Origin: Epiperipatus broadwayi
Lineage: Eukaryota; Onychophora; Udeonychophora; Euonychophora; Peripatidae
DNA: 64,000 bases
NCBI GenBank assembly: GCA_028023455.1
Contig: JAQFVV010012422.1
Span: 7,427,210-7,491,209, forward strand
Reading direction: 5' to 3'
Position numbers and translations under genes: made by a program. Positions 19,640 through 32,299 of the stretch are shown here, one piece after another. Position 1 is the first letter of the stretch. Each line of letters starts with the position of its first letter. The notes under the pieces were generated by a model. That model did not search any database. It had not been told where the DNA came from and saw nothing but the letters and a program-made list of their open reading frames with translations.

Positions 19640-20020
19640 TTGATTCTTATAAATACAGGGAATTTGAACTCAGACTTTCAAGCAACCTTCAACTATCCAC
19701 CCCACCTCACACTACTGATACACATTCCACACACATGTAGAAAAGATAAATAATCAGCAATATTCGTATTTCGTGCTAAACCAGCACTCATCAGTTGGTC
19801 CAGATTATCATCTCCCACATATATATAATCAGTGCTCAGTTTATATTAAGATAGCAAATCTTTATACTTTAATCGACTAGCTTCAATCTACTCCATTCTC
19901 CAACTCTTCAGCCATCCACACCATTGAAAATCTAATGATGGAATGCCCAAATCCCATGCTGATGCCAATATTGTTGTTATGCCCATGATGACCTCAAATC
20001 AATATGGGCATAACAATATG
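19640..20020 (-). repeat. F2 repeat copy
   Basis: Single F2 arm: GGGAATTTGAACTCAGACTT, GATACACATTCCACACACAT, the hammerhead, then ATCGACTAGCTTCAATCTACTC. Confidence 0.8.
19750..19808 (-). ncRNA. Hammerhead ribozyme of F2, intact core
   Basis: Minus strand: ATAATC, TGG, ACCAA, CTGATGA, GTGC, TGGTTTA, GCAC, GAA, AT-ACGA-AT, A, TTGCT, GATTAT. Perfect 4-bp stem II, all core bases present, outer stem I 6 bp; one mismatch (C for G) in the inner stem I. With 17096-17154 it is the best ribozyme copy in the window. Confidence 0.8.
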
Positions 20021-21364
20021 TGATTTGAAGCTTTTTCCCATTACGTGTCCATTTCTCATAATCATAAGTAAACATATTATTTTTATCACAAACATTTTAT
20101 TCTAGTTTATTTTTATAATTAATGTTATTTCTTTTATGTCTTCTATAATAGCGATCTGGCTAAAGGAACAGGCGTATATATATATTCATGTCTATACAAT
20201 GTCATATACATTTATATACCAAATAATTGGTTGTTTTTACTTTTTATTGTAGTTTTTTTTTTTTTAACTGAAATCATTAAAATCAGTGTAATATTTCTTT
20301 TTTTTTTTTTTTGTTAAATATAGCTAAGTGTAGATATTTTAACTTTACATTAATCTTTTTTGACAACTGCTTCAATGTCACGGTGACCTGTATTTTTTTT
20401 TGCTTCATTATTTTAAAATTTAAATGTTTCTGTTATTATTACTAAATACTAAACAAATTACAGCATGGAAAGATTATTATTTTTTAAACAATTCCTAAAC
20501 TTTTTTTTTAGAAAAAGAACGCATCAAAAGGCGACTATTTTATGTTGGTTATCGGAATTATTTTAAATCTCGGACCGGTACATCATTAGTTAAAAGGCAC
20601 GGTAATCAAAGTCGGTGAATCCCGGGAGAAATTTCACCGCTTAAAGCGGAAAGGAGGATCTAAGATTTTTATTTGACTTTAATTTTTGAAAACTCCGTGA
20701 GAACTAGCGAAAGTTGAAAAATAAAGAAAACACGACGAAATTTAAAGTTGTAAAAATCATATTTATAACATTATTACTGTACTCAGAAAATATTCTACGG
20801 TTATATTACTGTTTGCTTATTCTTTTCAAAGAATCTAGGAAGAAGTTATCCAGACGTGAATTACGTGACAATTATCCCAACCAATTTTTTTTTTTTTTTT
20901 TAAAAAGTACAAATACAAAGTAGAAATAAATAAAATTATTTTATTGCATGGGGGGGGGGGGGAGATAAACAAGCAAACACTTTTAAAATTGCTCTTATTA
21001 CGAAAACAGAATTTAATTAATTTTGTTATGATTTTGCTTCTAAATTAGTTGAGATAATTTTGTCACAGTGTTTCTGATAAATGATGTTAATAGTATAATT
21101 TTGGCAATATGATTTTTAAAATGTTTTGATTCATTTATTTATTTGCTAGCTTTTATTGTTGAAATTTACAACTCAAACGTGAATACACCTACCTGTCACT
21201 TTCAAGCGAAAATGATTAAACACATTCTTTTAAAAAACAGAAAGTGACTTCTCTCGTTTTTTTCACTACAGGCTGTAATTTTGACATTATTATAAAATTT
21301 CCAACAGTTACATGTTTAAATAATTTGTTAATTTTATTTTCTAAAGTCAATAGATAAAAATGAA
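20021..21364. other. No gene seen
   Basis: AT-rich with poly-T runs and a poly-G run near 20950-20961. A short less AT-rich patch at about 20565-20655 has no recognisable product. Confidence 0.5.
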
Positions 21365-21450
21365 CCCCTGCGTGATTTGGACTAGTGGTAAGAACAAAGA
21401 ACGGAAGAATGACGTATTAAAGTTTCCAGGATCGATTTTCCCTTTAAGAA
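21365..21450 (+). repeat. tRNA-like (SINE) remnant
   Basis: TGGACTAGTGGTAAG resembles an A box and AGGATCGATTTTCC a B box about 45 bases later, followed by an A-rich segment. The stems do not form a functional tRNA. Confidence 0.45.
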
Positions 21451-22129
21451 AATAATAATAAAATAATTTGGGCTATGTGAAGGCAATTGTCTTCATAGTA
21501 TTAACTTCGGTGCTCGAATAATTATGTGATTTATTTATATATAAAAAATTAATTTATTTAAACACTTTTGCATAATAACTGTTAATAAACAATTAAATAG
21601 CAAACAATAATAATCAGATAGAGTATATTATGTTTACCTTCTCATAAATATATTCTGCAGCATAATATGTGGTTTACTAGGGCATTTCAGAAAAAAAAGG
21701 GTTTGTTGTTGAATTATAATAATTATCCAATGGTTATTTGCTCAGGAGGTTATGTGGCATTAGAAGATCAAAATCGTAAGTAAGCTTTTAACTAAGATCC
21801 TTTATATTTAGTTCACTATACTCTATTATGATAAACTACCCTGAACATTTAGTAAATTTACCAAGAAGAAGAAATAAACAAAAGTAAGTGACTAGAGAAT
21901 CATCACTCTAACAGCATAGAAATCAATTTTGTTCCAAGCTATAAACTTTTAAAAGTGCAATGAAAGAGAAAGTTTATGGAAAAATGTATAACGCACCAAA
22001 TCATGATTTATTATCATTGTCTTCTGCAACTGAGAGTGCCTTGAAAGGAACTGTTCTGGACTATCTGATCTTAAAACATCTAAATATGCCAAACATGACA
22101 ATTTATTTTTAACAATATTAATTTATGTA
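21451..22129. other. No gene seen
   Basis: Nothing recognised. Confidence 0.45.
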
Positions 22130-22320
22130 TCTCATCATCATCATTTTCAATCATGATCGATCCACTGCAGGGTAAAGATCTCTTCCAAGCTCAATCCAGT
22201 TTCTTTGATCTTTAGCCTCTCTTTTCCACATTATCCCAGTACATTTTCTTATTTTATTAATCCATCTCACATGTGGTCTGTTTCTAGGTATTTTACAATC
22301 TCTAATTTACGTATCTATAT
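22130..22320 (-). pseudogene. LINE 3' end relic (RTE-like)
   Basis: Reverse complement of the 3' end of the copy at 30955: CATCATCATCATTTTCAATC tail, CTGCAGGGTAAAGATCTCTTC, CAAGCTCAATCCA and ATCTCACATGTGGTCTGTTTC. It includes the TGATGA-type tail and only the last part of ORF2. Confidence 0.75.
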
Positions 22321-23125
22321 TACAATAAATTTTTTGCACCTACGCTTTTTATAGTCTTTCATTCACATTTGAAAGTAGTAGGCAAAAAGCCTTAAAATAT
22401 TTGAGTTATTTCTTTAAAATCTGACTTAGATTTTTGCTAACTCAATATAAAATTTATGGGTAATAAAAGAAATTATCTTTCTCTCATCCTATATAATTGA
22501 AAAATTGCACAAATGCGGTTTAATTAAACTTTAGCTTGAAAGTTGAATAATGATGAACATTCTGTATGGTTTTAAGAATAGGTGAATAAATATTCACTAA
22601 CTTCCTTTATCCATCATGAAAATGGGAAGACTACCCTGCCAAAGTTACACTAATCCTTTTATGAACTTTATAATTTGTTACAAAATCAATGTCAGCAAAT
22701 TTGGACTCGGACAAAATTTATATAATCTCCAGATAATAATACAAACTTATTAACCAATATTTAAAGGGCATATAAATTGCGTATATCTTGCTATTATTAA
22801 ACCTTATACTGTATATATATATTATTTAAATTATGTGTGAGAAATTCAGAAGATATATCAGCTCCAATCAATTTGTGTTAAATATTGCTTGGTTACCATA
22901 CACACAAAAAAAAATCAACAAATCACTTTGCAATTTATATACATTTCAAATAACAAAGCACAACCATATTGGAATTGACTTATTTATAGAAATGACGTCA
23001 GTGCAAAATATTCGTAACTCAACATTAAATTAGTAAGCTTGTCAGCAAATGTTTAATGCAGAATTATTAAATATGATGCCTTTCTAGATTTCTTTGCATA
23101 CTTTCAATATGCCTTTATCTATTTA
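22321..23125. other. No gene seen
   Basis: AT-rich; no convincing reading frame. Confidence 0.45.
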
Positions 23126-23126
23126 C

Positions 23127-23222
<96 letters not shown>

Positions 23223-23238
23223 ATATATATATATATAT
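23126..23238. repeat. (TCTA)n and (TA)n microsatellite
   Basis: About 95 bases of near-perfect TCTA repeats run into about 18 bases of TA repeats. Confidence 0.97.
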
Positions 23239-23944
23239 GCATGTGAATTTACAAATTCAAGAAGATCAATAATGATAAATCTGATTTTCAAAATGTTCAA
23301 ATAGTTTGCAGCTATGATACATTTATGCAAAAAAATGTTTGGATCAAGAGAATAACATGATATTTCTTCCCAAATCCCAGTTTGACCAGCATGTTTTACT
23401 AACGAGAAAGGTACTCCAGCTGATAGGCCTTCTTTTAACAGTATCAAACAGAAATTTTTGCAGTAGTTACAAAAAACGTTTAAATATTTTTTTATGCTAT
23501 TTACATTGTAACATTCACATAAAAATATATAAAAATGGTTGCACAACTATATATGTTGTGCATGTAAAGCTCATATAAAGTTGCTTCAGTCAGCGGATAT
23601 GTAGGGTAACTTTTGCAATAATTTCTTCTGCTATGGTTTTTCTTAATGGACATTTATTTCAGATTGCAGTTCCAGAAAATTCCATTTCTTTTGACCATAG
23701 TTAATTTTCCATCAATCATTTGATTAGTTTTTAAACTCAAACAGGTTAATCATTTTTTTCACAAGCATTATTATTATTTTGTCCAATTTACATATCCATA
23801 GTTTAAGTAGAATACTACTAATGTGAATACCTATCATTCAGAAAATTTTATTATTTAAATAAAAATTTAAAGATGAATTTTAAACCTTTAAATTAGTTTA
23901 TGCAGAAACAAAATTAAAGAAATATGTTTAAAAATTCAACAATA
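23239..23944. other. No gene seen
   Basis: Two overlapping 80-110-residue frames on opposite strands show no recognisable domain. Confidence 0.45.
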
Positions 23945-24500
23945 TATATAAAACTAACAAAACATCTCATGATCACCATTTTCTATGCTTACACAAGCTA
24001 TTAAAACAGTACCATCCATGCTGTGATGCCACCCAGTGTAAACCATAATAATCAATGGGTGCTAGAAAGTTTGTGCATAAAAATATATATCCAAATGTCT
24101 ATTCATTTAATATCCCCAGTCTGGTATGGAAAGTTTGAAACTGTTTCAACACCTTGTGTATTTATAGGAAATGGTGAAAATGTGATGTTTTAGTAAGCAG
24201 GTGAATTGACTTGGATTGAAAACATTGTGGTTTTATTTTGGGTTTATAGCTTTATAGTTAACTAAATCAGTAAAAGGTGGCTGCTGGAGGGTTGAATTAG
24301 ATCCAAAGATTTAGGTGCAATGCTCTCTGATCCAAGGCTTCTCACTGATGAGAACCACAGGCTAGAAACTAGTTTCAGGATATTGGATGAGATAGGCACT
24401 AAATACGAACTTTATGCACAAATCTTCTTTAATCCATTAATTACTATGACTTGTACTGGATGGCATTACAGTATGGAGAGTATGCTATTGTAAATACATA
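23945..24500 (+). repeat. F1 element, palindromic full-length copy
   Basis: The left arm (ACATCTCATGATCACC, CATGCTGTGATGCCA, GTGTAAACCATAATAATCAA) is inverted relative to the right arm (TTAATTACTATGACTTG, TGGATGGCATTACAGTATGG). The centre holds a unique F1 core. Confidence 0.8.
24339..24380 (+). ncRNA. Hammerhead-like motif of F1
   Basis: CTGATGA at 24345-24351, GAA at 24365-24367, stem III AC-TA-GT and cleavage triplet GTT. Stem I keeps only part of its pairing. Confidence 0.5.
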
Positions 24501-25124
24501 AAAATTAATAAGCCTAATTGCAATGAGTTCCCTGGGGAGGGAGTGTTTACATTGCAGAGTGGGTTTATAGTGAGAAGTTACTCTTGAAATATAAAAATTT
24601 TACAAATCTGAAAAAATCCTGGAATGAACTTTGTCTTAATGGTATTTTACCTGTATGTAATATGAATATCAAATAATAAAAAAACTAGAAACAGTTTTAG
24701 ATAAAATTTGCTACAATTTGATTTACAAGTGTCAAACTTTTTCCATCCACAACTTTGACACCATTTACTTCAGGTAAATATATTAGTGACAATTATTAAT
24801 AATTTATTAATCTAAAGATTATTCTTAGCTCAGATGTAAACTTTAAACCTCAATTAAAGATTAATATAACTATTTGTTTTTTGTTTTTTTTAATAAAATG
24901 TGAACATAAGAATAATTCAATTTCATCTTTATCTCTCTCTCTCATTTACATGCAATACCTTTTTTTAGATATACTTAAAACTTTAAATCTTTCAACATTT
25001 TTCAAAGATATGAATAAAGATATCTGAAAAAGACTAATGAATTTAATGCTGAACTAGTACTCTTCAGTTGGCCCAGATCACAATTTTTTAGTCATATTTA
25101 CATGTATAAGAAGTTAAAAACATC
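24501..25124. other. Spacer with an F2 relic
   Basis: Nothing recognised except a degraded F2 hammerhead segment at about 25035-25095 (minus strand CTGAAGAGTACTAGTTCAGC). Confidence 0.5.
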
Positions 25125-25845
25125 ACATGACCACCAGCTCTTATGCTTTTGTATAACTGTTGTTAAAACAGGCAAAACTCACTATACATATGCCACACAC
25201 AGCAAGCTAGAGTAATCAATGGATGCCAGAAGGCTTGTGCATAAAATCCCCATCTAGTGCCTACTCATCCAATATCCCCAGGCTAGTTTCTGGCTTGTGG
25301 CCTTCGTCATTGAGGAGCCTTGGATCTGAGAGAACTGCATCTAGATCTTAGGATCTAATGCAACCCTCCAGAAACCACCTTTTATCTCTATTTTACTACA
25401 AAACTATGAGTCTTAAACGGAAAACATCTTAATGTTTCCAATTCAAGCCCATCAGCTTATATAGTTATATGGGTCTGAACCCAGTTCAGTTTCCATACAC
25501 CAAAAGACATCAAAATGTATGGGAACTGAACTGGGTTCAGATACATATAACTATATAAGCTGATGGGCTTGAATTAGAACCATTAAGGTGTTTTCAGTTT
25601 AAGACTCATAGTTTTTTAGTAAAATGGAGTTAAAAGGTGGTTGCTGGAGGGTTGCATTAGATCCTAAGATCTAGATCCAAGGCTCCTCACTGACGAAGGC
25701 CACAAGCCAGAAACTAGTCTGGGGATATTGGATGAGTAGGCACTAGATGAGGATTTTATGCACAAGCCTTCTGGCATCCATTGATTACTCTAGCTTGCTG
25801 TGTGTGGCATATGTATAGTGAGTTTTGCCTGTTTTAATGTATAAG
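25125..25845. repeat. F1 palindrome with long, well-matched arms
   Basis: The left arm, about 25185-25498, is a near-perfect reverse complement of the right arm, about 25508-25832. The centre reads AACTGAACTGGGTTCAGA against TCTGAACCCAGTTCAGTT. The arms contain opposite-strand copies of the F1 hammerhead segment. Arm similarity is high by eye, so this fold-back is relatively young. Confidence 0.9.
25684..25725 (+). ncRNA. Hammerhead ribozyme of F1, best copy
   Basis: Stem I TCCTCA/TGGGGA (6 bp, one G-U); core CTGACGA at 25690-25696 (position 7 is free in the consensus); stem II GGC/GCC with loop CACAA, after an A-A mismatch at its base; GAA at 25710-25712; stem III AC/GT closed by the dinucleotide TA; cleavage predicted after C25719 in the canonical triplet GTC. 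The opposite-arm copy near 25300 has mutated C3 and the U16.1 position. Confidence 0.65.
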
Positions 25846-25899
25846 AGGTTGTGACTTGCAAATCAAATTATAATAGTTTAGTATTGATATATACTAAAC

Positions 25900-26030
25900 A
25901 ATTGATGTATATATTGTGATCTAAGCCAACTAAAAAAAACTGGTTCAGTATGAAATTCATTTTGGGAGTCATTTGTCTTTTTTAGATGTTTTTATTCATA
26001 TGCTTGAAGAATGTGGGATGGAATGAAAGT
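25900..26030 (+). repeat. F2 relic
   Basis: TATTGTGATCTAAGCCAACT, CTGGTTCAGTATGAAATTCA and GGGAGTCATTTGTC follow the order of the F2 hammerhead segment, much decayed. Confidence 0.5.
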
Positions 26031-26786
26031 TTTAAGTTTATCTAAAAAAATACTATGATAATAATAATTTTAATTAGTTTGTCAATTTGCAGCATGTTTT
26101 GACATTTCTGGTAACATATACAAGTATACATTATTGACTCAAGTGGAAACTTCTTAAGGCAGTTATTGGTAATATTTATACTGTATATATTGTGCATAAA
26201 TTTTATATCAGTAGTTCCTGTTTCATTTTATTACAGCACATTGCCTTCAATGTCTATGACTTGGATTCAAATTTAGTCTGAGTATAAGCTTGAATTTTAT
26301 AAATAGGCTTGCAATTTTTCTCGCAGATGATTAATTCATACACAATCCAGTTAACTATTTAGTATTGAGTGGTAAATAAGTGGTACTATTTCCAATTGTC
26401 CTCCTCCCCTTATATGTATATAATAAAATGTCTGTTATGTAACAAGTATCATTAAAATGTTAAGATTCTTCATGAGGAGACAAACTATAATAAAAATAAA
26501 TAAGGAGACAATCTTTATAAATAGAAATAGAATGTCAATATATAATCAACAATCTGTTAATGTTAAAATTTGGGAATATTGAGATATGACTTGATGATCT
26601 TTGCTTCCACTATATTTGAAATTAAATAATAGTTGAAAAAGGTTAAGTGATTAACTGAAAGTACTTCTGCAGATTGTAAGACTTTTTATAGTATATTATC
26701 ACCGTTAGATTATTATATATATTCATACAATGCAGAATAATGCCTGAAGCTTTGTGATCTTGGTATATTAGATATGATAATATGTT
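26031..26786. other. No gene seen
   Basis: Nothing recognised beyond a B-box-like TGGATTCAAATTTAG near 26268. Confidence 0.45.
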
Positions 26787-27290
26787 GGATCCATTATCTG
26801 TCATTAAATATTGAATGTATAGAAAATTTTAAACTTCATTTAAACTTTCCAAATACAAACAATTTATTAGTAATAGCACATAGACAACCCAGGTTAGTAA
26901 TTACACAATGCTATGAGTAGTATTATTTTCCACTCTTCTTCAGGTGTTTCTGGCCTGGCTAATAATAATACATATGAGTCAAACTTATACCTTTAGATTT
27001 TCTAATATCAAAATTTAAGGCAATGTTCTAATCAATTGGTTAGAGATTGCCTTAAAATTCAGTTTTCAAGAATATAAAGATTTAAGTTTGATTCCTCTGC
27101 ATTATTATATTGTCACTGGTCAGGCCAGCAACACCTGAAGAAGTTTGGAGAATACTACTACTCAAAATGTATAATTACTAACCCACATTGTCTATTTGTA
27201 TGTTATTATTAAACAAATTGTTTGTACTTGAAAAGTTTAAATAAAGTTTAAAATTTGCTATACATTCAATATTTAATGATAGATGATGAA
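26787..27290. repeat. Palindromic foldback element (F5)
   Basis: Arms of about 200 bases: CATTAAATATTGAATGTATAG ... AACCTGGGTTGTC-type left sequence is matched inverted on the right (GACAATGTGGGTTAG ... CAATATTTAATG). The centre is ACCAATTGATTAGAAC/ CTAATCAATTGGTTAG. No coding capacity; a non-autonomous element or an inverted retrocopy. Confidence 0.75.
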
Positions 27291-28077
27291 AATGGTCTAA
27301 TATCTTATCAAATTCAAAATACTCATTTTATAGGTGTTTTCAATTAATAGTTTCTCTTTTACCCATCACTCCATCAAACAGATTCATCTCGTCCAACAAT
27401 TTTACACATGGTTTCTTTTTAGGCAATATAATAATAATAATTATAATAATAAAAATATTAGTTCTTAAAATCCTATTCATAATCATTGATAAAAATAATG
27501 ATAATTATAAAATAAATAAATTTCAAGGTTTACTTATGCCTGATTTTTAAATAAACTCACAATAGCTTGTAAAATTTTGTTTAAATAGTTATTTAATGTT
27601 GTCCAACGATTTGTAGTAATGGCATTTTTTATAATTATATGATAAACTATTTTCATTAAATATATATATAATAAGTGTAAAATGCTCAAGGCTAAGTGGG
27701 TTTATAAGTAGCATTAATAACCAGACAATACTTACACAATCCTAATACAGATAACAATCGTCAATCTCAAACTGTTGTCATGGTAATCTCCTTTATTTGT
27801 AAAAGAAGGTTGTCTTGACAACAGTTTGAGATTGTTGATTGTTAAGTGTTGACTGGCTATTAATCTTTGTATATATAAACTGCTTATTAGAATAGGAATC
27901 CACCGGGGAAACCTGTAATGTGTGGAAACATTGCCCTTAAAGAGAAAATGAATAAAAAGAGAGGACCCTTATAAATAGATATATAAATATTCTACTACTG
28001 TTGCCTTTGAAAGAACAACTTAGTTGATTAGAACCCACTTAAATTCAAAATTTACAAATCTAAAGATGGCACTGGTA
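27291..28077. other. Spacer with a small inverted repeat
   Basis: An inverted repeat of about 26 bases, TCAATCTCAAACTGTTGTCA at about 27764 and its complement near 27820, lies upstream of GTGTGGAAACATTGCCCTTA and AGAGAAAATGAATAAAAAG. This may be the 3' end of a retroelement that I cannot assign. Confidence 0.45.
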
Positions 28078-28091
28078 CCCCCCCCCCCCCC
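28078..28091. repeat. Poly-C run
   Basis: Fourteen C in an AT-rich background. Similar runs lie near 29035-29046 and in both LTRs. Confidence 0.9.
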
Positions 28092-29559
28092 GAAGAAGAG
28101 AATAATACCAATAGAAACGGTGTGACATTTACTAATCTATGTGTCGAATGTATTTAAAAAGTATAAAATGTGGGTTTTTTCTAAAAATATTTAAAATTCA
28201 ACTAGATAATAAAAATAATCCAACATATAACTACAATTTGTTTAATGAATGTTTGGTTTCTTAACCACAGTAAAGCAATTAAGTGTAAGATTTATTTTTG
28301 TAAGGACGCTTCAGTTCATTGTTTTTTACGATTACTAAACTATTAAATATACGAACTGGCTGTGAGTAAACAAATAAAACAACCGAAGTTTCTTTCCATT
28401 ACTTCAATAACTAGCAAAGTTTTAATTAGTAATATAACAGAGCTGATTAATATTTAACAAAATGTTATAGATTTAAGCAAAGAATGAAGTTATTGAAAAA
28501 GATTTTAACATTCTTATTAAAGCAACATCTAGATACTCAAGGAAAAAAAGTTAATATAAAGCGTCTTAATAATAAAAAGTCTTATTAAAGTTGATTATAT
28601 AACTCTAAAACTGACATACTAAAATAAAATGCATTAAAAAGACAGCGAGTAATGATAAATTGCCATTAATGATTTCAGATAGAGAGCTTAGGAAAAGCTT
28701 CACGGGTGTGTCCACATCTCTCTACTACATGTCCATATCCTGTCATTTATATCTGGACTATGCAAGGCTCTGAAATTTTTTCCCCCTAAATCACAAGTAA
28801 ACAGAATTTCTCTTACAGGTAACCATACTGTAGTAAATTAACCAACTGATACTGGTCAGTAAATGGATATCTTATTATCTGAACAAAATTTACCAGGTTA
28901 AATGGCTTACATGTAAATGTGGTAATATTATAGCGGAAAAGAATAACCCAAAAGAATTTAGAAGATTAAATTTTGGGAACTATTCTAAAATTACAATTGC
29001 TAAAGAAAAAAGCATTGAAGAAACTGCATTCAAACCCCCCCCCCCCATTTCTAATATTTATATTCACTAGACAATATATTTTTGAAGACTGTATTGCAAC
29101 AGTTTTCCCTTGCATGAGCACTAAATAAATTGACATTTGATCTATATTTATATGAGGCAACACCATATATTGATAATCTTCATTCATCAATTCTTCTCCT
29201 CCTCCTCCTTTTTCTTCTGTCACTCCTCCTCCTCCTTCTTATTATTTCATTTTGTAAACAGATATATTAATTCAGAGATGATGTTTCAATCAGCTTCGAA
29301 AAAAAACCAGTCAGCTTTTCACTGAAACACACTTGTACATAAAATATTCCCAAAATATTTGTATTACTTTGCTAATATGTCCATATCTCACTCTCATAGA
29401 ATACATTTGCCAAAATAACAGTGCTACATGTAACTAATTTACTTGAAATACTTATAATAAAATGTAACAGCACCACCATATGGGATCAGTGCAGCACTTC
29501 AACATCCAAGTCCACCTTTCTACCTAAAAATCTATCCAGGTAATTAAATGTAAAGCAAT
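28092..29559. other. No gene seen
   Basis: AT-rich with a poly-C run at 29035-29046 and a CTCCTC-rich patch near 29190-29240. The short frames here are not convincing. Confidence 0.45.
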
Positions 29560-29689
29560 AGTGACTCCCTCCATTCAGTATTGCCATCTAGTGCAGATGC
29601 CAGAAGGTTTGTGTACTTAAATTCCTATCTAATGCTTACTTGTCTAATATCTGTAAACTAGTTTCTAGCTAAAAATTGTGATCGTATGA
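29560..29689 (-). repeat. F1 relic
   Basis: GATGCCAGAAGGTTTGTGTA, CCTATCTAATGCTTACTTG and AACTAGTTTCTAGC follow F1 on the minus strand, decayed and truncated. Confidence 0.6.
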
Positions 29690-30160
29690 TATAATTAAAT
29701 TTATTTACACTTTCCTGCTCATAAATATCTAAGATAAAACTTGTTGAAGATTATTCTTCTATAATTGATTAATAAAACACTTGAGTTTATTGAACTTTAA
29801 TTATTAAATGAAGATCTTTACAGATTGCCCTTAAACCATTTAAGTACGGTATACTATAATTTGAAATAGTCCAATCATTAAAATACTGTAAATCCAGAAG
29901 TCAAAAATATAAAGGTATTGTTTTTAATCAGTTTAAATTAACAACTTTACAAGATCTTCATGAAGTTGCCTACAAGCTATATCAACGAATACTGCCAGAA
30001 AAATAGAAATTAAGTTGGAAGTAGTACATATTCTTGTTCAATAGCGGTTTTGTATTAAATTTGTTTTTCACAAGAATTAACAATAGTTCCTATTAGAAAC
30101 TGTATAATATGATTAATTAATAGACAATGAGTTAATTTTCACCATTACCTTAAACCTTAT
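29690..30160 (-). pseudogene. LINE relic
   Basis: Short blocks (AACACTTGAGTTTATTGAAC, GAAGATCTTTACAGATTGCC, GAAGTTGCCTACAAGC) match in order the decayed LINE at 32700-36240 (its 33340-33650 part). No open frame remains. Confidence 0.5.
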
Positions 30161-30229
30161 GGATTAAGGCAAATGATTCAGCTTAATGAACAAAAAGCAT
30201 GATTTTCCAAAATGCACTGAATGTCCTCT

Positions 30230-30835
30230 AATATATTTGTGTTATTTTACCATACATACACTTAAATAAAACACATCTCCAAAATGTATATTTCATGCTG
30301 AAATAAGCTCTTTACTTGACCCAGGTCACAATCTCTCCCATGTCTTTATTATTTTTGCTGACGAACATGTCAAATTATTAGAAATAATTGTTGTGGTATT
30401 TGTCTGAGAAAGATAGTGTCATAGGTCTAGATGCAGCAAATTTGACCCCACACAAAAATTATAACAATTTGAGCCTCCTATACCCATTCTTTTATAAATG
30501 TAAACAATCATTTCAAAAAAGATCATAAAAGTAAGTCTGCCATAGTTAAAATTCCAATAGTATTGAAGCTATCATCTCATTGCTAAATTTTAAATGTCTA
30601 CAGAACCTAAAGTCTTTCCTTTTTATAAATCCAATGATTTCTTTTATTTTAGAGTGAATATTTTGAATAGACAGGGTAGATATAAAATTAAAAGTGAACA
30701 GCTCAAATTTTTAAAAAGTCACATTTGAAAAAAGTAAATGACTCCTAAGATGCATTTTATGCTGAACCAACACTCTTTATTTGGCCCATGTCACAATCTT
30801 TTCCATGGCTTTATTATTCCTGTTCAGGATGTCAA
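30230..30835 (-). repeat. Two F2 relics
   Basis: TTTCATGCTGAAATAAGCTC ... CAGGTCACAATCTCTCCC near 30290 and TTTTATGCTGAACCAACACT ... CATGTCACAATCTTTTCC near 30755 follow the F2 hammerhead segment in reverse orientation. Core bases are lost. Confidence 0.5.
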
Positions 30836-30954
30836 ATGATTACAAATAATTATTGTAATATTCATAAAATACTCATCTTTCAAAACATAGTCATTATCAA
30901 GCATAAGAGTTTTTTATTCATTAGATTTAATAAGTTTAGCAATACAGAGACTTC

Positions 30955-31330
30955 AGACCACTCAAAGAAGTATGGAAAGATGCATGTTGGGAGTAACAAG
31001 AAGGGATCGAAAATGCAATGTATGGGTAAGAGAACAAACAGGTGTTACTGACCTCATTGAAAAAATTAAAAGACTGAAGTGGAGTTGGGCTGGACATATT
31101 GTTAAAAGAGATGATAGTAGATGGACAATTGAAATTTTAAACTGGATTCCAAGAGATTGTAAAAGATCCAGAAAGAGACCACATGTGAGATGGATGGATA
31201 AAATAAGAAAGTGTGCAGGGGTGATGTGGAGAAGAGTAGCTAAAGATAGGAAAACATGGATTGAACTTGGAGAGACCTTCATCCTGCAGTGGATTGATAA
31301 TGGTTGATGATGATCATGATGATTATTTTT
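30955..31330 (+). pseudogene. LINE ORF2 C-terminal fragment and 3' end (RTE-like)
   Basis: An open frame at 30972-31307 encodes the end of a non-LTR retrotransposon reverse-transcriptase protein: MERCMLGVTRRDR, LKWSWAGHIVKRDD, LNWIPRDCKRSRKRP, a VRWMDKI stretch, then WRRVAKDRKTWIELGE. The element ends in GGTTGATGATGATCATGATG, a TGATGA tail rather than poly-A, as in RTE-type LINEs. The polymerase and endonuclease domains are missing, so this is a 5'-truncated dead copy. Relatives: 19370, 22130, 37240, 51450, 58680 and 59036. Confidence 0.85.
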
Positions 31331-32130
31331 TAAATCCCTTTGCTACTTTAAATGGGTCAAAAATATGTAAATGGTTCAAGAACAAAAAATAACTGAATAT
31401 TTTTTGCATTTTTAATCCACTTATCAGTTGTTAAAATTCAGTCTTCGAATTTCTACATTGCTTATTAAGCACCAGAATATTCTGCTAAGCAAAAAATGCC
31501 CTAACTTTTTAGAATCTTTTTAAGAATTCCATGCTTTAATAATACCACAGACTTCAAAATGCAAAATAGATATTTTATTATGTAGCATCTGTTGAAGTTT
31601 AGCTAAATATGTGTACTAAAATCTACTCTATAATTCAGCCATTATTTTAATCCCGGAGCAATTTACATTGAGAGACACTTAACTAATCTTAAATATTTTA
31701 TATCCCACTTTTTAACAATCCGCAATTTGTAATTGTTAAAGTGGATTCACCCAATTTTTTTGATAGCGATTTGATATGAACAAGTTGATATAGTATAATT
31801 TCTTATCCATTACTGTTAACAGAGCTCTCTTTTTTTTCTTTTTCTGAACCTTGGAGCTTTCTTCATCAAAAAGTGACAGCAGTCACAAACTTTTGAAATA
31901 AAATCACATTCTAAGCTATAATTTATATATTTTATGCTAAGAGAGATAAATTGAGGGAATCAAGTGAAAGGTACTATGATTCATTCATAATATTGATCTA
32001 TGTCGATGGTAGTTAAACATTTTTTTAAATATGATTTATATCATCTTATTAGATACAGTAATAATAATAAGAAGACGAAGAAGAAGAAAAAGAAACACAC
32101 TCAAAAATGAGTGTGGCCAATTCAACTCCA
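31331..32130. other. No gene seen
   Basis: Nothing recognised. Confidence 0.45.
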
Positions 32131-32257
<127 letters not shown>

Positions 32258-32299
32258 TATTATATTTATAACACAATGAATGATAATTGTATTTGTTTA

